DNA from: Gardnerella vaginalis | GTDB lineage: Bacteria > Actinomycetota > Actinomycetes > Actinomycetales > Bifidobacteriaceae | Length of the DNA: 64,000 nucleotides | Reading direction: 5' to 3' | NCBI RefSeq assembly: GCF_040427915.1 | Contig: NZ_JBETXJ010000002.1 | Coordinates: forward strand, 1,426,001-1,490,000 | In this document: positions 18,718-28,509 of the stretch, in pieces | How positions within the stretch are numbered: position 1 is the first letter of the stretch | Layout: every line of letters starts with the position of its first letter | The notes under the pieces: generated by a model | What the model was told of the DNA's origin: nothing | What the model saw: the letters and a program-made list of their open reading frames with translations, nothing else | Database searches by the model: none | Position numbers and translations under genes: made by a program

Positions 18718-19094
18718 CGTTTCTACACTTCTTTCTTACCCAACTACACATTTATAAATAAATCATGTATCTCTGTATATAAAGACAAAACAAGTATACG
18801 ATATTACATCAGTAAAAGTTTATGACAAAAGACAGTAATTAATAAAAATTCATAACTGCTGTGAATTTTGCTGACCAAAATTATAATATTTAATCAGCGA
18901 ATAGTAATTGTCCATATATAGTGATGAGCTGTTAGAAACTTTGGAAAATATTAAAGATGATATTTTCTAATTGGAATAATTATCTATAGTCAGTATATAA
19001 ACAGCATAAATGAAGATAGGCAATTAGTCATCTATAACATAACACATGACTCTGTTGATTCAATTTTAAAATTACAATCTACGAAAGGACAATA
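18718..19094. promoter_or_regulatory. Divergent intergenic region between alpha-mannosidase and isomerase genes
   Basis: 377 bases, about 75% A/T, without a gene. It holds promoters for both divergent genes. A hairpin AAAATAT...ATATTTT lies near 18943-18968 and TTTTG...CAAAA near 18868-18882; neither is clearly an operator. AAAGGACAATA just before 19095 is the ribosome site of the isomerase gene. Confidence 0.45.
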
Positions 19095-20345
19095 ATGCAA
19101 GATTTTGAAACATCTAAATATGCGTTTGGCACACAAGCCAACAGAATATTTATGGCAGAACAAACAAAACAATTACTTGATTTCGCAAAAAACTTCCCAG
19201 CACCAATAGGAGGGTCGGGATGGCTCAGCACAGACGGATCACTAGATAAAACACGCGGAGTACAAACATGGATTACAGCACGAATGACTCACGTTTACTC
19301 AATAGGAGAAATGTTAGGATACACAAAAGCGAATCAACTTGTTGAACGAGGACTCGACGGACTATTAGGTCCTTTACACGACAACGAGCACGGAGGATGG
19401 TATCCACAAGTAAGTTGGAACAAAGAACCTGAAAAAGACAAAATTTGTTACACTCACGCATTCGTTATACTAGCCGCATCAAGCGCACTACTAGCAGGAC
19501 ATGAACGCGCAAAACAACTATTAGAAGATGGATTAAAAGTATTCGATAAATACTTCTGGAATAATGAAATAGGTTTAACAGTAGATACATGGGATACAAG
19601 CTTCAATAAGCTTGATTCTTATCGCGGGCTTAATGCAAACATGCATACAACAGAAGCATTTCTTGCAGTAGCTGATAGCACAGGAGATGAAAAATATAGA
19701 GAACGAGCAAAGCGCATAATCAGCCACGTAATCAATTGGGCATCTAACAACAATTGGCGAATACCAGAACATTTCAACGATCAATGGCAAGCAGACTTAG
19801 AATATAATAAAGACAAAAAAGATGACCAATTTAAACCATACGGTGCAACACCAGGTCATGGAATCGAATGGTCAAGATTAATACTCCAATGGGCATACAG
19901 TTACTATAAGGAAGATTGCAAACAGCGAAGAGAAGCATTAAACGCTGCAGAAAATTTGTTTAACCAAGCATTAAAAGATGGATGGAATGCTGACGGACAA
20001 CCAGGTATCGTATACACAACAGACTGGAATGGAAAGCCTATAGTCCACGACCGTATGCATTGGACACTAGCAGAAGCCATTAATACATCATCAACACTTT
20101 ACAGAATCACTAAAAATAAGCAATATGCTACTTGGTATAAAGAATTCTGCAAATATCTAGACCACTCAGTCATTGATCATGCTAACGGTTCGTGGTTCCA
20201 TCAACTCGATGATAAAAACAATGTTTTAAATACTGTATGGCCAGGAAAATCAGACGCTTATCATGCCTTCCAATCCACTCTGATTCCATTTATAGATCCA
20301 ACGTGTTCTATAGCAAGCGCTATATACAGAGAGCAACTTGATTAA
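19095..20345 (+). CDS. AGE-family sugar isomerase, YihS/mannose isomerase-like
   Basis: 416 residues forming an alpha/alpha barrel of the N-acylglucosamine 2-epimerase superfamily. Landmarks: TWITARMTHVYSIGEMLG (about 57-74), LNANMHTTEAFLAV, PGHGIEWSRL (about 252-261), and a late DRMHWTLAEA. These histidines fit the catalytic pair of YihS-type aldose-ketose isomerases (mannose/fructose, also sulfoquinovose in E. coli). The neighbouring alpha-mannosidase makes D-mannose the likely substrate. GlcNAc 2-epimerase or cellobiose epimerase are less likely by length and motif. Confidence 0.75.
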   Translation: MQDFETSKYAFGTQANRIFMAEQTKQLLDFAKNFPAPIGGSGWLSTDGSLDKTRGVQTWITARMTHVYSIGEMLGYTKANQLVERGLDGLLGPLHDNEHGGWYPQVSWNKEPEKDKICYTHAFVILAASSALLAGHERAKQLLEDGLKVFDKYFWNNEIGLTVDTWDTSFNKLDSYRGLNANMHTTEAFLAVADSTGDEKYRERAKRIISHVINWASNNNWRIPEHFNDQWQADLEYNKDKKDDQFKPYGATPGHGIEWSRLILQWAYSYYKEDCKQRREALNAAENLFNQALKDGWNADGQPGIVYTTDWNGKPIVHDRMHWTLAEAINTSSTLYRITKNKQYATWYKEFCKYLDHSVIDHANGSWFHQLDDKNNVLNTVWPGKSDAYHAFQSTLIPFIDPTCSIASAIYREQLD

Positions 20346-20374
20346 TAATAAAATATTGTTAATTTATTAATTTA

Positions 20375-20416
20375 ATAATCCACATTGCAGTTAAATCTGC
20401 AGTGTGGATTATTTCA
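20375..20416 (+). terminator. Intrinsic terminator after the isomerase gene
   Basis: ATAATCCACATTGCAG (20375-20390) and CTGCAGTGTGGATTAT (20397-20412) form a 16-bp stem with one G-U wobble and a 6-base loop, followed by a short T run. Confidence 0.8.
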
Positions 20417-20523
20417 TCGCATACACTCCAAGCATTCCACAAATACATACCAAAATATAAAAATAAGAAACGTTAAAAAGCAAAGTAAACAGCATTAAGA
20501 TGTAAATACAATACTGATAAATC

Positions 20524-22626
20524 TTATAGAATTTGCGACTGAAGGTTTTTTCGAGCGCTTTCCATTTTAGTGATTTGACCTAAAAGATTAAGCTTTTCTT
20601 GACCATCAGGAAGCTTACTCATACGAACTTTAAAAGCTCCGATTTTTCGCATAAAACCAACGTCTAAAAGCTTAATAAGCAACTCGTTTGCATATTTTTG
20701 CTCTTCTTCACTAGGAACGCGCAAAAGATCAGATGGTCCGCCTTTAGTGCCTTCGCCACCATAGTCGTAAGCAGCCGACGAGTTAAGCGAAGAGGCCCCA
20801 CTTAAGCCCTTATTAAAAGACAATGGAAGAGGCATTACAGAAAGCTCGTTAATAACGCCTTCTAGCATTGGACCAGCAGCTTTAGTTATAATATGAAGCC
20901 ACAATCCTTGACTTGCATTTGAAGTAGGCAATCCCCCAGCTGCCACAAAAGCCTGAAAAAGCGTTCTAAAAACTGGCGTAATAAAATTATTCAAAGTAAG
21001 CTGCGCAAAAAGCTTACTGTTAAACGCTAGAGGAGATTGCATAAGAACGGCCATAAATTGCTGCTCACACATAAACACAGAATCGTCAACCTTATAATAG
21101 CTTTGATTTTTGTACGCACTCCTAGACATAGCGGTTTTTATAGCAGCTTCATTCATACTCTGCGAACGCTGATCAAACACGCGAGAATCCGAAGAAACGC
21201 TAAAAGAATAACCTTTAGAATAAGCATCATCGTCTACAACGTGCAATCGCCTTCTAGCAGACTCCACTTCCCTACGCATAACGTCTAGATCAACACCAAT
21301 ATTTCTAACGGCTTTCCTAGTGTACAAGTCCAACAAAGACCTGTCTCGAATTTGCGCAACAAGAGGAGCAACAGCCTTAACAGCACCCATCTGACCTGTT
21401 GCAAAAAACGTGTCAAACTTACGAATAACAGTGTCAATTACAAAATCGTAAAGAGGGTTAGCGTGCGAAATCAAAGAACGAACAGCCTCGTCTCCCCTTT
21501 GAATACGCAAATCGCAAGGGTCTAAATTGTTATCTGCAACAGCAACAAAAGTCTGTGTCAAAAACGCTGAATCTAAGCCAAAAGCATGCAACGCAGCTTT
21601 CTGGCCAGCCGCATCCCCATCAAAAGTAAAAACAATACGAGAACTAACTTGCTGACCTTCTACTTTTACAGGTCCTACAAGCTGAATCGCTCCCAAAGAA
21701 TCGTCTGCAATAAGACGGCGAATAATCTTCGCATGCTCCGCGCCAAAAGCCGTTCCACAAGTTGCAACAGCAGTATCTACACCTGCTAAATGACAAGCCA
21801 TAACATCCGTATAGCCTTCCACAATCACAACTTGACGCTTTTTAACAATATTCGACTTAGCAATGTCAATTCCATAAAGAACTTGCGTTTTTCTATACAA
21901 CACAGTGTCTGGAGTGTTAATGTATTTTGCGCTAATAGAATCGTCATCGTAAAGCTTTCTAGCACCAAAACCCAAAGTTCTGCCTGTAGAATCGCGAATA
22001 GGCCACGTTAATCTGCCGCGAAAATAATCGTAAATTCCGCGCTGACCTTGGCGCGCTAAACCTGCATCCAATAATTCTTGACGAGCAAAGCCTTTATTAG
22101 ACAAATATCTAACTAGAGTATCCCAACTATTCGGCGCATATCCGCAACCAAAACGTTCACATTGAGCTTGAGTAAAATCACGTCCAGCAAGCAAACTACG
22201 AGCTGGAGCTGCTTCTTTAGAGTTGATTTGGGACACGAAAAAACGCTGAGCTTCCTCATTTGCTTCTATAAGACGAGCACGCTTTGAACCTGCGTGAGCA
22301 CTATCTTTACCAGCTTGCGATTGGTCATAATGAACTTCAACATGGTATCGATCTGCCAATAGTTCTACTGCCTCGCGAAAATCAATGTTTTCTTTTTGCT
22401 CAACATACTTAAAAACATCTCCACCAGCACCGCAACCAAAGCAATGCCAGACACCTAAGCTTGGACGAACGCTAAAACTAGGCGTTTTTTCATCGTGAAA
22501 CGGGCAAAGCCCTACAAAAGTACCCGTTCCAGAAGGCTTAAGCGTAACAGTTGCAGACACAATATCGTACAAATCTGCAGCAGCGCGCACACGCTCAACG
22601 TCTTCTTTTACAATCATTCCAGCCAT
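20524..22626 (-). CDS. dnaG: DNA primase
   Basis: 700 residues. CHC2 zinc ribbon with ligands C41, H44, C62 and C65 (CPFHDEKTPS...HCFGCG), then the catalytic core with TOPRIM motif VIVEGYTDV (about 268) and DGDAAGQ (about 340), and a C-terminal helicase-interaction region. It makes RNA primers at the replication fork. The start at 22626 gives MAGMIVKEDVERVRA; the internal Met at residue 4 is equally possible, and no strong ribosome site decides it. Codon use here is that of core genes, marking the end of the AT-rich accessory block. Confidence 0.95.
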   Translation of the reverse strand: MAGMIVKEDVERVRAAADLYDIVSATVTLKPSGTGTFVGLCPFHDEKTPSFSVRPSLGVWHCFGCGAGGDVFKYVEQKENIDFREAVELLADRYHVEVHYDQSQAGKDSAHAGSKRARLIEANEEAQRFFVSQINSKEAAPARSLLAGRDFTQAQCERFGCGYAPNSWDTLVRYLSNKGFARQELLDAGLARQGQRGIYDYFRGRLTWPIRDSTGRTLGFGARKLYDDDSISAKYINTPDTVLYRKTQVLYGIDIAKSNIVKKRQVVIVEGYTDVMACHLAGVDTAVATCGTAFGAEHAKIIRRLIADDSLGAIQLVGPVKVEGQQVSSRIVFTFDGDAAGQKAALHAFGLDSAFLTQTFVAVADNNLDPCDLRIQRGDEAVRSLISHANPLYDFVIDTVIRKFDTFFATGQMGAVKAVAPLVAQIRDRSLLDLYTRKAVRNIGVDLDVMRREVESARRRLHVVDDDAYSKGYSFSVSSDSRVFDQRSQSMNEAAIKTAMSRSAYKNQSYYKVDDSVFMCEQQFMAVLMQSPLAFNSKLFAQLTLNNFITPVFRTLFQAFVAAGGLPTSNASQGLWLHIITKAAGPMLEGVINELSVMPLPLSFNKGLSGASSLNSSAAYDYGGEGTKGGPSDLLRVPSEEEQKYANELLIKLLDVGFMRKIGAFKVRMSKLPDGQEKLNLLGQITKMESARKNLQSQIL

Positions 22627-22684
22627 AGTCTCTAGCTTATCGCAAGCCGGAGGCTATAGACACTCTATACTAGAAAGAGTTGAT

Positions 22685-23968
22685 TTAACACAAAGCGGCA
22701 TGAAGAGCTGTAGCAGATCCATCTGTAAGACTTGCAACTTGATCAATCGCAACTCTTAAACGCTCGTCATCGCTAGAGCAAGCATTCCAATCGCTTATAA
22801 ACACAGATTCCATAGCATCGTGCGCTCGCGGAGACTTGCTCATAAACACTTCAACCAAATCCGTTAGAATCTTTTGCTCACGCCTATAAAACTCGCGCTC
22901 TCTAGGTTGGATTATAAAATGCACAGCCAAACTTTTAAGAACGATTATCTCGTAAGACGTTTCAGGCGGAATCACAACGTTTGCGCGGTATCGAATTAAA
23001 GCGCCGTTTCCATATTTTTCTCGAGTTGCTCGCTCAACAGAACTTGCAAACCTTCCGATTAAAGCACTCGTAATATTCTTTAAATGAGCGAGCGACCTTC
23101 TAGAGCCGTCAAAAGAATCAGGGAACATATTAAGAGCACGCAAACGCTTAAAAGCTGCCAAAAGACTATCCGCATCCCACTGGCTACCGTACCAATTATG
23201 AGCTTCTTGAACAATTTGATCTGCAACGCTTGAATCCCAAACAAGCTCCGTGTTAAAAGCGCCAGTCACAATCGCGTCTTCAATATCGTGAACACTGTAT
23301 GCAATATCGTCGGAAAGATCCATAATTTGACACTCCATAGGCTTCGATTCGCGCGGAGAGCCACTTTTTAGCCAATCAAAAACTTCTCTATCGTCTGGGT
23401 AAACGCAGAATTTTAGATCACGCTCGCCTTTATCGTGCGCTTTTGCTTCATCAAAACCCCAAGGATATTTAACAGCAGCATCCAAGCTTGCACGCGTAAG
23501 ATTTACGCCTGCGCTAGCTCCATTTTCTCTAAAAACTTTAGGCTCTAAACGCGTTAAAAGTCTAAGAGTTTGAGCATTTCCTTCAAAACCACCAATATTG
23601 CTTGCGATTTGAGCAAGAGCGCGCTCTCCATTATGACCAAAAGGAGGATGACCTAAGTCGTGAGCTAAGCAAGCGCAATCTACAACGTCTGGATCCGCGC
23701 CAAGCATCGCAGCAATCTGGCGACCAATTTGCGCAACTTCCAACGTATGCGTTAAACGTGTGCGAGCAAAATCGTCGGAGCCTGCTACAAGTACTTGACT
23801 TTTAGCACCAAGCCTTCTAAGCGCTGAAGAGTGGATTATTCTTGCTCTGTCTCGCTCAAACGGTGTGCGAGCGCGCGTGTGATGAGGCTCGCTAGCCCAT
23901 CTCTCAGTATCGTGCAAGCTGTATTCGCCAACAACTTCGTTATCGGAAGCAATCACCTCATCACACAT
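22685..23968 (-). CDS. dgt: dGTPase-like HD-domain triphosphohydrolase
   Basis: 427 residues of the HD superfamily. Metal ligands are visible as HTLEVAQI (H74), the HD pair in AHDLGHPPFGHNGE (H103-D104) and DLSDDIAYSVHD later. It hydrolyses dNTPs to nucleosides and triphosphate, keeping dNTP pools balanced. It precedes dnaG by 58 bases on the same strand, the usual order in bifidobacteria and other actinobacteria, so the two are probably co-transcribed. Confidence 0.92.
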   Translation of the reverse strand: MCDEVIASDNEVVGEYSLHDTERWASEPHHTRARTPFERDRARIIHSSALRRLGAKSQVLVAGSDDFARTRLTHTLEVAQIGRQIAAMLGADPDVVDCACLAHDLGHPPFGHNGERALAQIASNIGGFEGNAQTLRLLTRLEPKVFRENGASAGVNLTRASLDAAVKYPWGFDEAKAHDKGERDLKFCVYPDDREVFDWLKSGSPRESKPMECQIMDLSDDIAYSVHDIEDAIVTGAFNTELVWDSSVADQIVQEAHNWYGSQWDADSLLAAFKRLRALNMFPDSFDGSRRSLAHLKNITSALIGRFASSVERATREKYGNGALIRYRANVVIPPETSYEIIVLKSLAVHFIIQPREREFYRREQKILTDLVEVFMSKSPRAHDAMESVFISDWNACSSDDERLRVAIDQVASLTDGSATALHAALC

Positions 23969-24043
23969 TAAAAACCTCTTCTTCTAAACAACAAGTAGCA
24001 AATCGCAAATTAGCTAATAGAAATTCAGCAAATCGCAAGATCG

Positions 24044-25399
24044 CTAAATCAAGCTTTTTTCATCCAACATTTTTATGTCTTTTTTAGGCAAAACTTCGTA
24101 AGCATTCTTATACAATCGAGGAACTCTAGGACCTATGCCAGTCATAATCTCGTAGCTTATTGTTCCTGCAGCTGCTGCCCAATCGTCTGCCGTCGGCTCC
24201 GCATATTCAAGACCCCTGCCTGGACCAAAAAGCCTGACTGTATCTCCTTCTTTAACCCCAAGCTCTTTAGCGCTGCCTTTTAAGTCAACAATAAATTGAT
24301 CCATGCAAACGCGCCCCGAAACGTGCAAAATCCTAGCACCGTTATTAGTTTCCACGCGCACGGGTCCTCCATGCTTATCAACATGCCGAGATCCTTGCAT
24401 ATCAAATCCGCTAGCGGCGCGCAAAATGCCATCCGCATAGCCAAGTGGAACGATTGCTGTGCTTGTATTATCTGGCGTTAAATACGTGCGGCCGTACGAA
24501 ATGCCGTGACCTGCTTCTACAGATTTAACTGTTCCTAATTGCGCTTGTAAAGTCATAGCTGGGCGCAAGTCGTAAGTTTGAGGCGCTCCCATAACAGGGT
24601 CTGGCTCGTATCCATATAATCCAATTCCTGGGCGAACAAGCTCAAATCGTATCTCTGGCCTGTTAAGAGTTGCAGCTGTATTAGCTAAATGTCGGATTTT
24701 AGGCTCCAACCCAGCTTCGCGCATTCTTCGAGTAAAATCGTGGAATTGCTCAATTTGCCTATCTGTAGATGCAACAAACTCTGGAACATCTGGGCAATCA
24801 GCAACAGCCAAGTGACTCCATTGACCAATAACTTTGATTAATCCCTGGCTAGAATATTCACTAAGTTTTTCTAAAGCAGCATTAAAACCTGCAGGCGTAA
24901 AACCGTTTCTACCAAATCCTGTATCTACCTTAACGTGCACGCGTGCAGCGGCACCAACCGATTTAGCAGCGAGCGCAACAGCGTCAATGGAATCGAGCGA
25001 GCCAACAGAAATATCAATATCTGCTTTTATTAAATCAGCAAAAAGAGACGTTGGAGCACTAGTAAGCCATGTAAGAATACGGCATCTGCTTGAGTCAATT
25101 CCACATGTGCGAAGTCGCAAAGCCTCATAAGGCTGAGCTGTGCCAAGCCAAGTTGCTCCTCCTGCTAAAGCTGCAAGCGCACTAGGAATAAGTCCGTGAC
25201 CATAAGCGTCTGCTTTAACAACTCCCATAACTGCTGGCGACTTTTGCCCAGGCTGCAAATCTTTAGAAACACGCTCAACAAGCGTTCTCATATTATCTCT
25301 TAGTGCTTTTAAATCAACGATTACCTGCCCTGGGTATGCACTCAAGGCGCGAGCATAGTTTTCTTGCAAAATCGTTTGTATACTCGAATTTTTACACAT
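24044..25399 (-). CDS. alr: Alanine racemase
   Basis: 451 residues, somewhat longer than the usual 370-400 because of extra loops and an N-terminal extension. The PLP lysine is in VVKADAYGHG (K62), the second base in GISYGRTYL and a conserved GRVCMDQ near the C-terminal domain. It makes D-alanine for peptidoglycan. The stop lies in a region of degenerate direct repeats (AGCAAATCGCAA twice, 23998-24040). Confidence 0.94.
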   Translation of the reverse strand: MCKNSSIQTILQENYARALSAYPGQVIVDLKALRDNMRTLVERVSKDLQPGQKSPAVMGVVKADAYGHGLIPSALAALAGGATWLGTAQPYEALRLRTCGIDSSRCRILTWLTSAPTSLFADLIKADIDISVGSLDSIDAVALAAKSVGAAARVHVKVDTGFGRNGFTPAGFNAALEKLSEYSSQGLIKVIGQWSHLAVADCPDVPEFVASTDRQIEQFHDFTRRMREAGLEPKIRHLANTAATLNRPEIRFELVRPGIGLYGYEPDPVMGAPQTYDLRPAMTLQAQLGTVKSVEAGHGISYGRTYLTPDNTSTAIVPLGYADGILRAASGFDMQGSRHVDKHGGPVRVETNNGARILHVSGRVCMDQFIVDLKGSAKELGVKEGDTVRLFGPGRGLEYAEPTADDWAAAAGTISYEIMTGIGPRVPRLYKNAYEVLPKKDIKMLDEKSLI

Positions 25400-25496
25400 A
25401 TCTCACGCCTTTACTTTTAGTTTTTACTTTATTTTTTTATATCTACTATATATGCAACTAATTTTGACTTACGTTTTGATACAGCTAATACCGTAT

Positions 25497-26042
25497 TTAA
25501 TACCGTATTACATGATTATGCGAGCGCAACCATTGATACGCGATTCTAGTTGCGCTATGTGCGCGATCTGGAATTACAACAAGACCACACTTGCTAAAGC
25601 CTTCTCGCAAAATAACTTTTTGCATAATCAAGTTGTCGGGATGAGTGTCGATTCTAACATTAGAGTAGTTGAGTTTAGCCCATTTTAAACACTCGCTTGC
25701 CATTTTTGGTCTAACTCCCGAAGATGCAAGTCGATGGATTGTAACGTATGGCAAAACGTCATCTAGCCATGCTCCGTCGATCTTTGCATAGACTTCATCA
25801 AGCCCCTCGCACAGTGCAAATTGCGCCAAAATGCGCTCATCGCCAAAGTCTGGGTCCGTGTCTACAAGAAGATTAAAACGATTCAAACGAATATCTTCTA
25901 TAACACTAGACGTCAGAGGAAAACGATCTCCCCATTGATGAGGATTACCATTATTTGCCATAAATACTCTTGCTCTCTCATAAATATTTTCAATATCTTT
26001 TAGATCGCTAAGAGTTGCTTTCCTCAATCTTATATCACACAT
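25497..26042 (-). CDS. GNAT-family N-acetyltransferase
   Basis: 181 residues with a GNAT fold: an N-terminal MCDIRLRKATLSDLKDI strand-helix, a central strand TIHRLASSGV followed by KMASECLKWAK where acetyl-CoA binds, and an R-I-D-T-H-P-D-N segment typical of YjdJ/YkkB-like members. The usual R/Q-x-x-G-x-G/A loop is altered to SGVRPK. Substrate is unknown. Confidence 0.75.
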   Translation of the reverse strand: MCDIRLRKATLSDLKDIENIYERARVFMANNGNPHQWGDRFPLTSSVIEDIRLNRFNLLVDTDPDFGDERILAQFALCEGLDEVYAKIDGAWLDDVLPYVTIHRLASSGVRPKMASECLKWAKLNYSNVRIDTHPDNLIMQKVILREGFSKCGLVVIPDRAHSATRIAYQWLRSHNHVIRY

Positions 26043-26135
26043 ACACCCCCCTATGCTTAGAATATGGCGATTTTACAGTCTTACACACAAGTGAAGTCTT
26101 AACAAGCAAAGTCTTACACAATCGAACGCAACGAA

Positions 26136-26636
26136 TCACACAATCTTGCGCTCAAAAGGATCGGAGCTAATGCCCTTATCTAAAATATCTTTACACCATT
26201 GACGCGCTCCAAACAAGCTATGATCGCGGTAGTTTCCGCAAGACTCAATAGTTGTAGCTGGAACATCATCCCAAGTAGCTTTATACGCAATAAATTCAAG
26301 CGATTCCTTCAACGCACGCGCAACATCTTCCGTGCTATGAGTGCCCCAAGTTAAAAGATGGAATCCTGTACGGCAACCAAATGGAGAGCAGTCAATGTAG
26401 CCTTCAATACGCTGGCGCAAAAGAACAGCAATAGTGTGCTCAATCGTATGCAAAGCGCCCGTAGGAATAGCCTCTTGGTTAGGCTGAGTTAAGCGAATAT
26501 CATAGTTAGAAATAACATCTCCATTCGGGCCTTTTTGAGTGTCAATATAGCGAACATATGGAGCCTTAACTTTAGTGTGGTCAAGCTCAAAGCTTTCTGG
26601 ACGAGGAGTCGGCTGATTGTTTTGATTTTCGCTCAT
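26136..26636 (-). CDS. luxS: S-ribosylhomocysteine lyase
   Basis: 166 residues. The zinc site HTIEH (H63, H67) and the later [10 protein letters not shown] cysteine are present, and the catalytic cysteine is in FGCRTGFHL (C88). It splits S-ribosylhomocysteine into homocysteine and DPD, the precursor of autoinducer 2, in the activated methyl cycle. AGGAAAG upstream supports the start. It lies downstream of the peptide transporter operon on the same strand but 163 bases away, so probably has its own promoter. Confidence 0.96.
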   Translation of the reverse strand: MSENQNNQPTPRPESFELDHTKVKAPYVRYIDTQKGPNGDVISNYDIRLTQPNQEAIPTGALHTIEHTIAVLLRQRIEGYIDCSPFGCRTGFHLLTWGTHSTEDVARALKESLEFIAYKATWDDVPATTIESCGNYRDHSLFGARQWCKDILDKGISSDPFERKIV

Positions 26637-26799
26637 TTTATCTTTCCTAACTTATATTCATGCGCAAAATATATGCGTAAATAACGATTACTAAATAATA
26701 TTAGACGCTATTCTTGCCAAACACACATAAATGCGAATTTAAAAATATTTTTTATTGACTTATTAACTTATAAGACTTACATATACAGAATATACAGAC

Positions 26800-28509
26800 T
26801 TACAAAGTAGAAGCATCAATAAGCTCACGCGTGTAACTATGTTTTGGATTAGTTAAAATTTGATTTACACGCCCCGATTCAACAACAACGCCATCTTTTA
26901 GAACAACAACACTAGACGCTAAATGCTGAATCATACCAAGATCATGGCTAACGAATACGCATGCCATATTAGGGCGATTTGCGCGAATCACATTAAAAGC
27001 ATCTAAGATTCTTGTGCGTTCAGCAACATCGATTGCGCTCATTGGCTCATCCGCAACCAAAACTTTAGGATTATTGATTAGCGCTCTAGCAATCGCAACG
27101 CATTGAGCTTGTCCGCCCGAAAGCTCGCAAGGGTATCTTTTGCCAAAAACATTAGGATTTAATCCAACTAAATTCAAAACATCATCTACTTTAGAGTCAA
27201 TAGCATGTGAATCAACATCACGTGAATCAACAATATTTGAGTCAGAACTCATGTTTTTACGCCATATTTCAAGCGGTTCAGCAACGCTTTTTCTAACTGT
27301 CCAACGCGGATCTAAAGCTGCAAAAGGATGCTGAAATACAAGCGAACATTGTCTTCTCATATTTGCGTAAGCAGAGTCTTTTAAACTTGATTTTTTAGCG
27401 TTTTCAACAGTGTCGACAACTTTGCCGCAATACTCTATTCTTCCTTCGCTTATTTCTTGCAATCCGAGCAAAGAGCGAATCAAAGTTGTTTTACCACTTC
27501 CCGATCCGCCAATTAAAGCTAAAGATTCGCCAACTTTAAGATTAAAGTCAACGCCTTTTAATGCTTCAACGCGGTTTTTTGAGCTTCCTAAAACAACGTG
27601 AACGTTTTTAGCTTTAAAAATGCAATCATCTTTAGAAGAATCATGCTTATTTGAATCATTCTTATTTAAATCGCTTTTACTATCAAAACTTAAATTATTC
27701 TTATCAAAACTCGAAGCATTTTTACTAAGACTTAAATTATTTTTACTAAGACTTAAAGCGCGCGCCGCAAGGACAAGCTGCTTAGTAGAGTGAACCTTAG
27801 GATTTTCTAGCAATTCACCAACACGCGCGCTATCGACTAATCGCCCAGAATCCAAAACATAGCAACGAGTAGCAGCGCGAGAAAGAACCGAAAAATCGTG
27901 AGTAACAAAAAGCATTGAAGCGCCCATATTATCAACTAAAGAAGTGAGCATATTCACAACATCTTTTTGTGTAACAGAATCAAGAGCAGTAGTCGGCTCA
28001 TCCGCAAGAATCAACTTAGGGCAAGTTATAAGCGCTGTAGCAATCCCAACTCGTTGCATTTGACCGCCCGAAAGCTCAAAAGTGCGCTTATTTAAAATAT
28101 TTGCGTTTAAACCAACTTTTTCAAGCATAACTTTAACGCGATTTTGAATATCGTCTTCGTCTAAATTGTAATGAAGCCTAAGAGGTAACGCGATTTGCTC
28201 GCTAACATTCATAATAGGGTTAAGAGCACGATCCGCTTGCTGAAAAACAACGCCAACATACTTGCCACGAATGTTTGCAAGCGCAGAATCGTTAGCGCCA
28301 ACAGTTTGGGCATTGCCAACATGGCAAGAGCCAGTGATTTTGCAATTAGAAGGAACTAAGCCAATCGCAGCTCTTAAAAGCATTGATTTACCAGAGCCAG
28401 AAGATCCAACTAACCCAACGCGCTCGCCATCTTTAACGTTAAGTGAAACATCACTTAAAATGCGCGAAGATCCAATGCTAAGAGATAATCCTTTTACATC
28501 AAGACTCAT
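26800..28509 (-). CDS. Oligopeptide ABC transporter, fused double ATPase (DppD-DppF type)
   Basis: 569 residues carrying two complete ABC ATPase domains. Domain 1 has Walker A GSSGSGKS, signature LSGGQMQR and LADEPTTALD; domain 2 has GGSGSGKTT, LSGGQAQC and VADEPMSAID. They are joined by a low-complexity linker rich in S, K, N and D. Domain 2 also carries a D-S-rich insertion before its signature. I chose the ATG at 28509 because AGGGAG stands 7 bases before it; it overlaps the preceding permease by 11 bases. It drives peptide uptake with the next two permeases. Confidence 0.9.
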   Translation of the reverse strand: MSLDVKGLSLSIGSSRILSDVSLNVKDGERVGLVGSSGSGKSMLLRAAIGLVPSNCKITGSCHVGNAQTVGANDSALANIRGKYVGVVFQQADRALNPIMNVSEQIALPLRLHYNLDEDDIQNRVKVMLEKVGLNANILNKRTFELSGGQMQRVGIATALITCPKLILADEPTTALDSVTQKDVVNMLTSLVDNMGASMLFVTHDFSVLSRAATRCYVLDSGRLVDSARVGELLENPKVHSTKQLVLAARALSLSKNNLSLSKNASSFDKNNLSFDSKSDLNKNDSNKHDSSKDDCIFKAKNVHVVLGSSKNRVEALKGVDFNLKVGESLALIGGSGSGKTTLIRSLLGLQEISEGRIEYCGKVVDTVENAKKSSLKDSAYANMRRQCSLVFQHPFAALDPRWTVRKSVAEPLEIWRKNMSSDSNIVDSRDVDSHAIDSKVDDVLNLVGLNPNVFGKRYPCELSGGQAQCVAIARALINNPKVLVADEPMSAIDVAERTRILDAFNVIRANRPNMACVFVSHDLGMIQHLASSVVVLKDGVVVESGRVNQILTNPKHSYTRELIDASTL

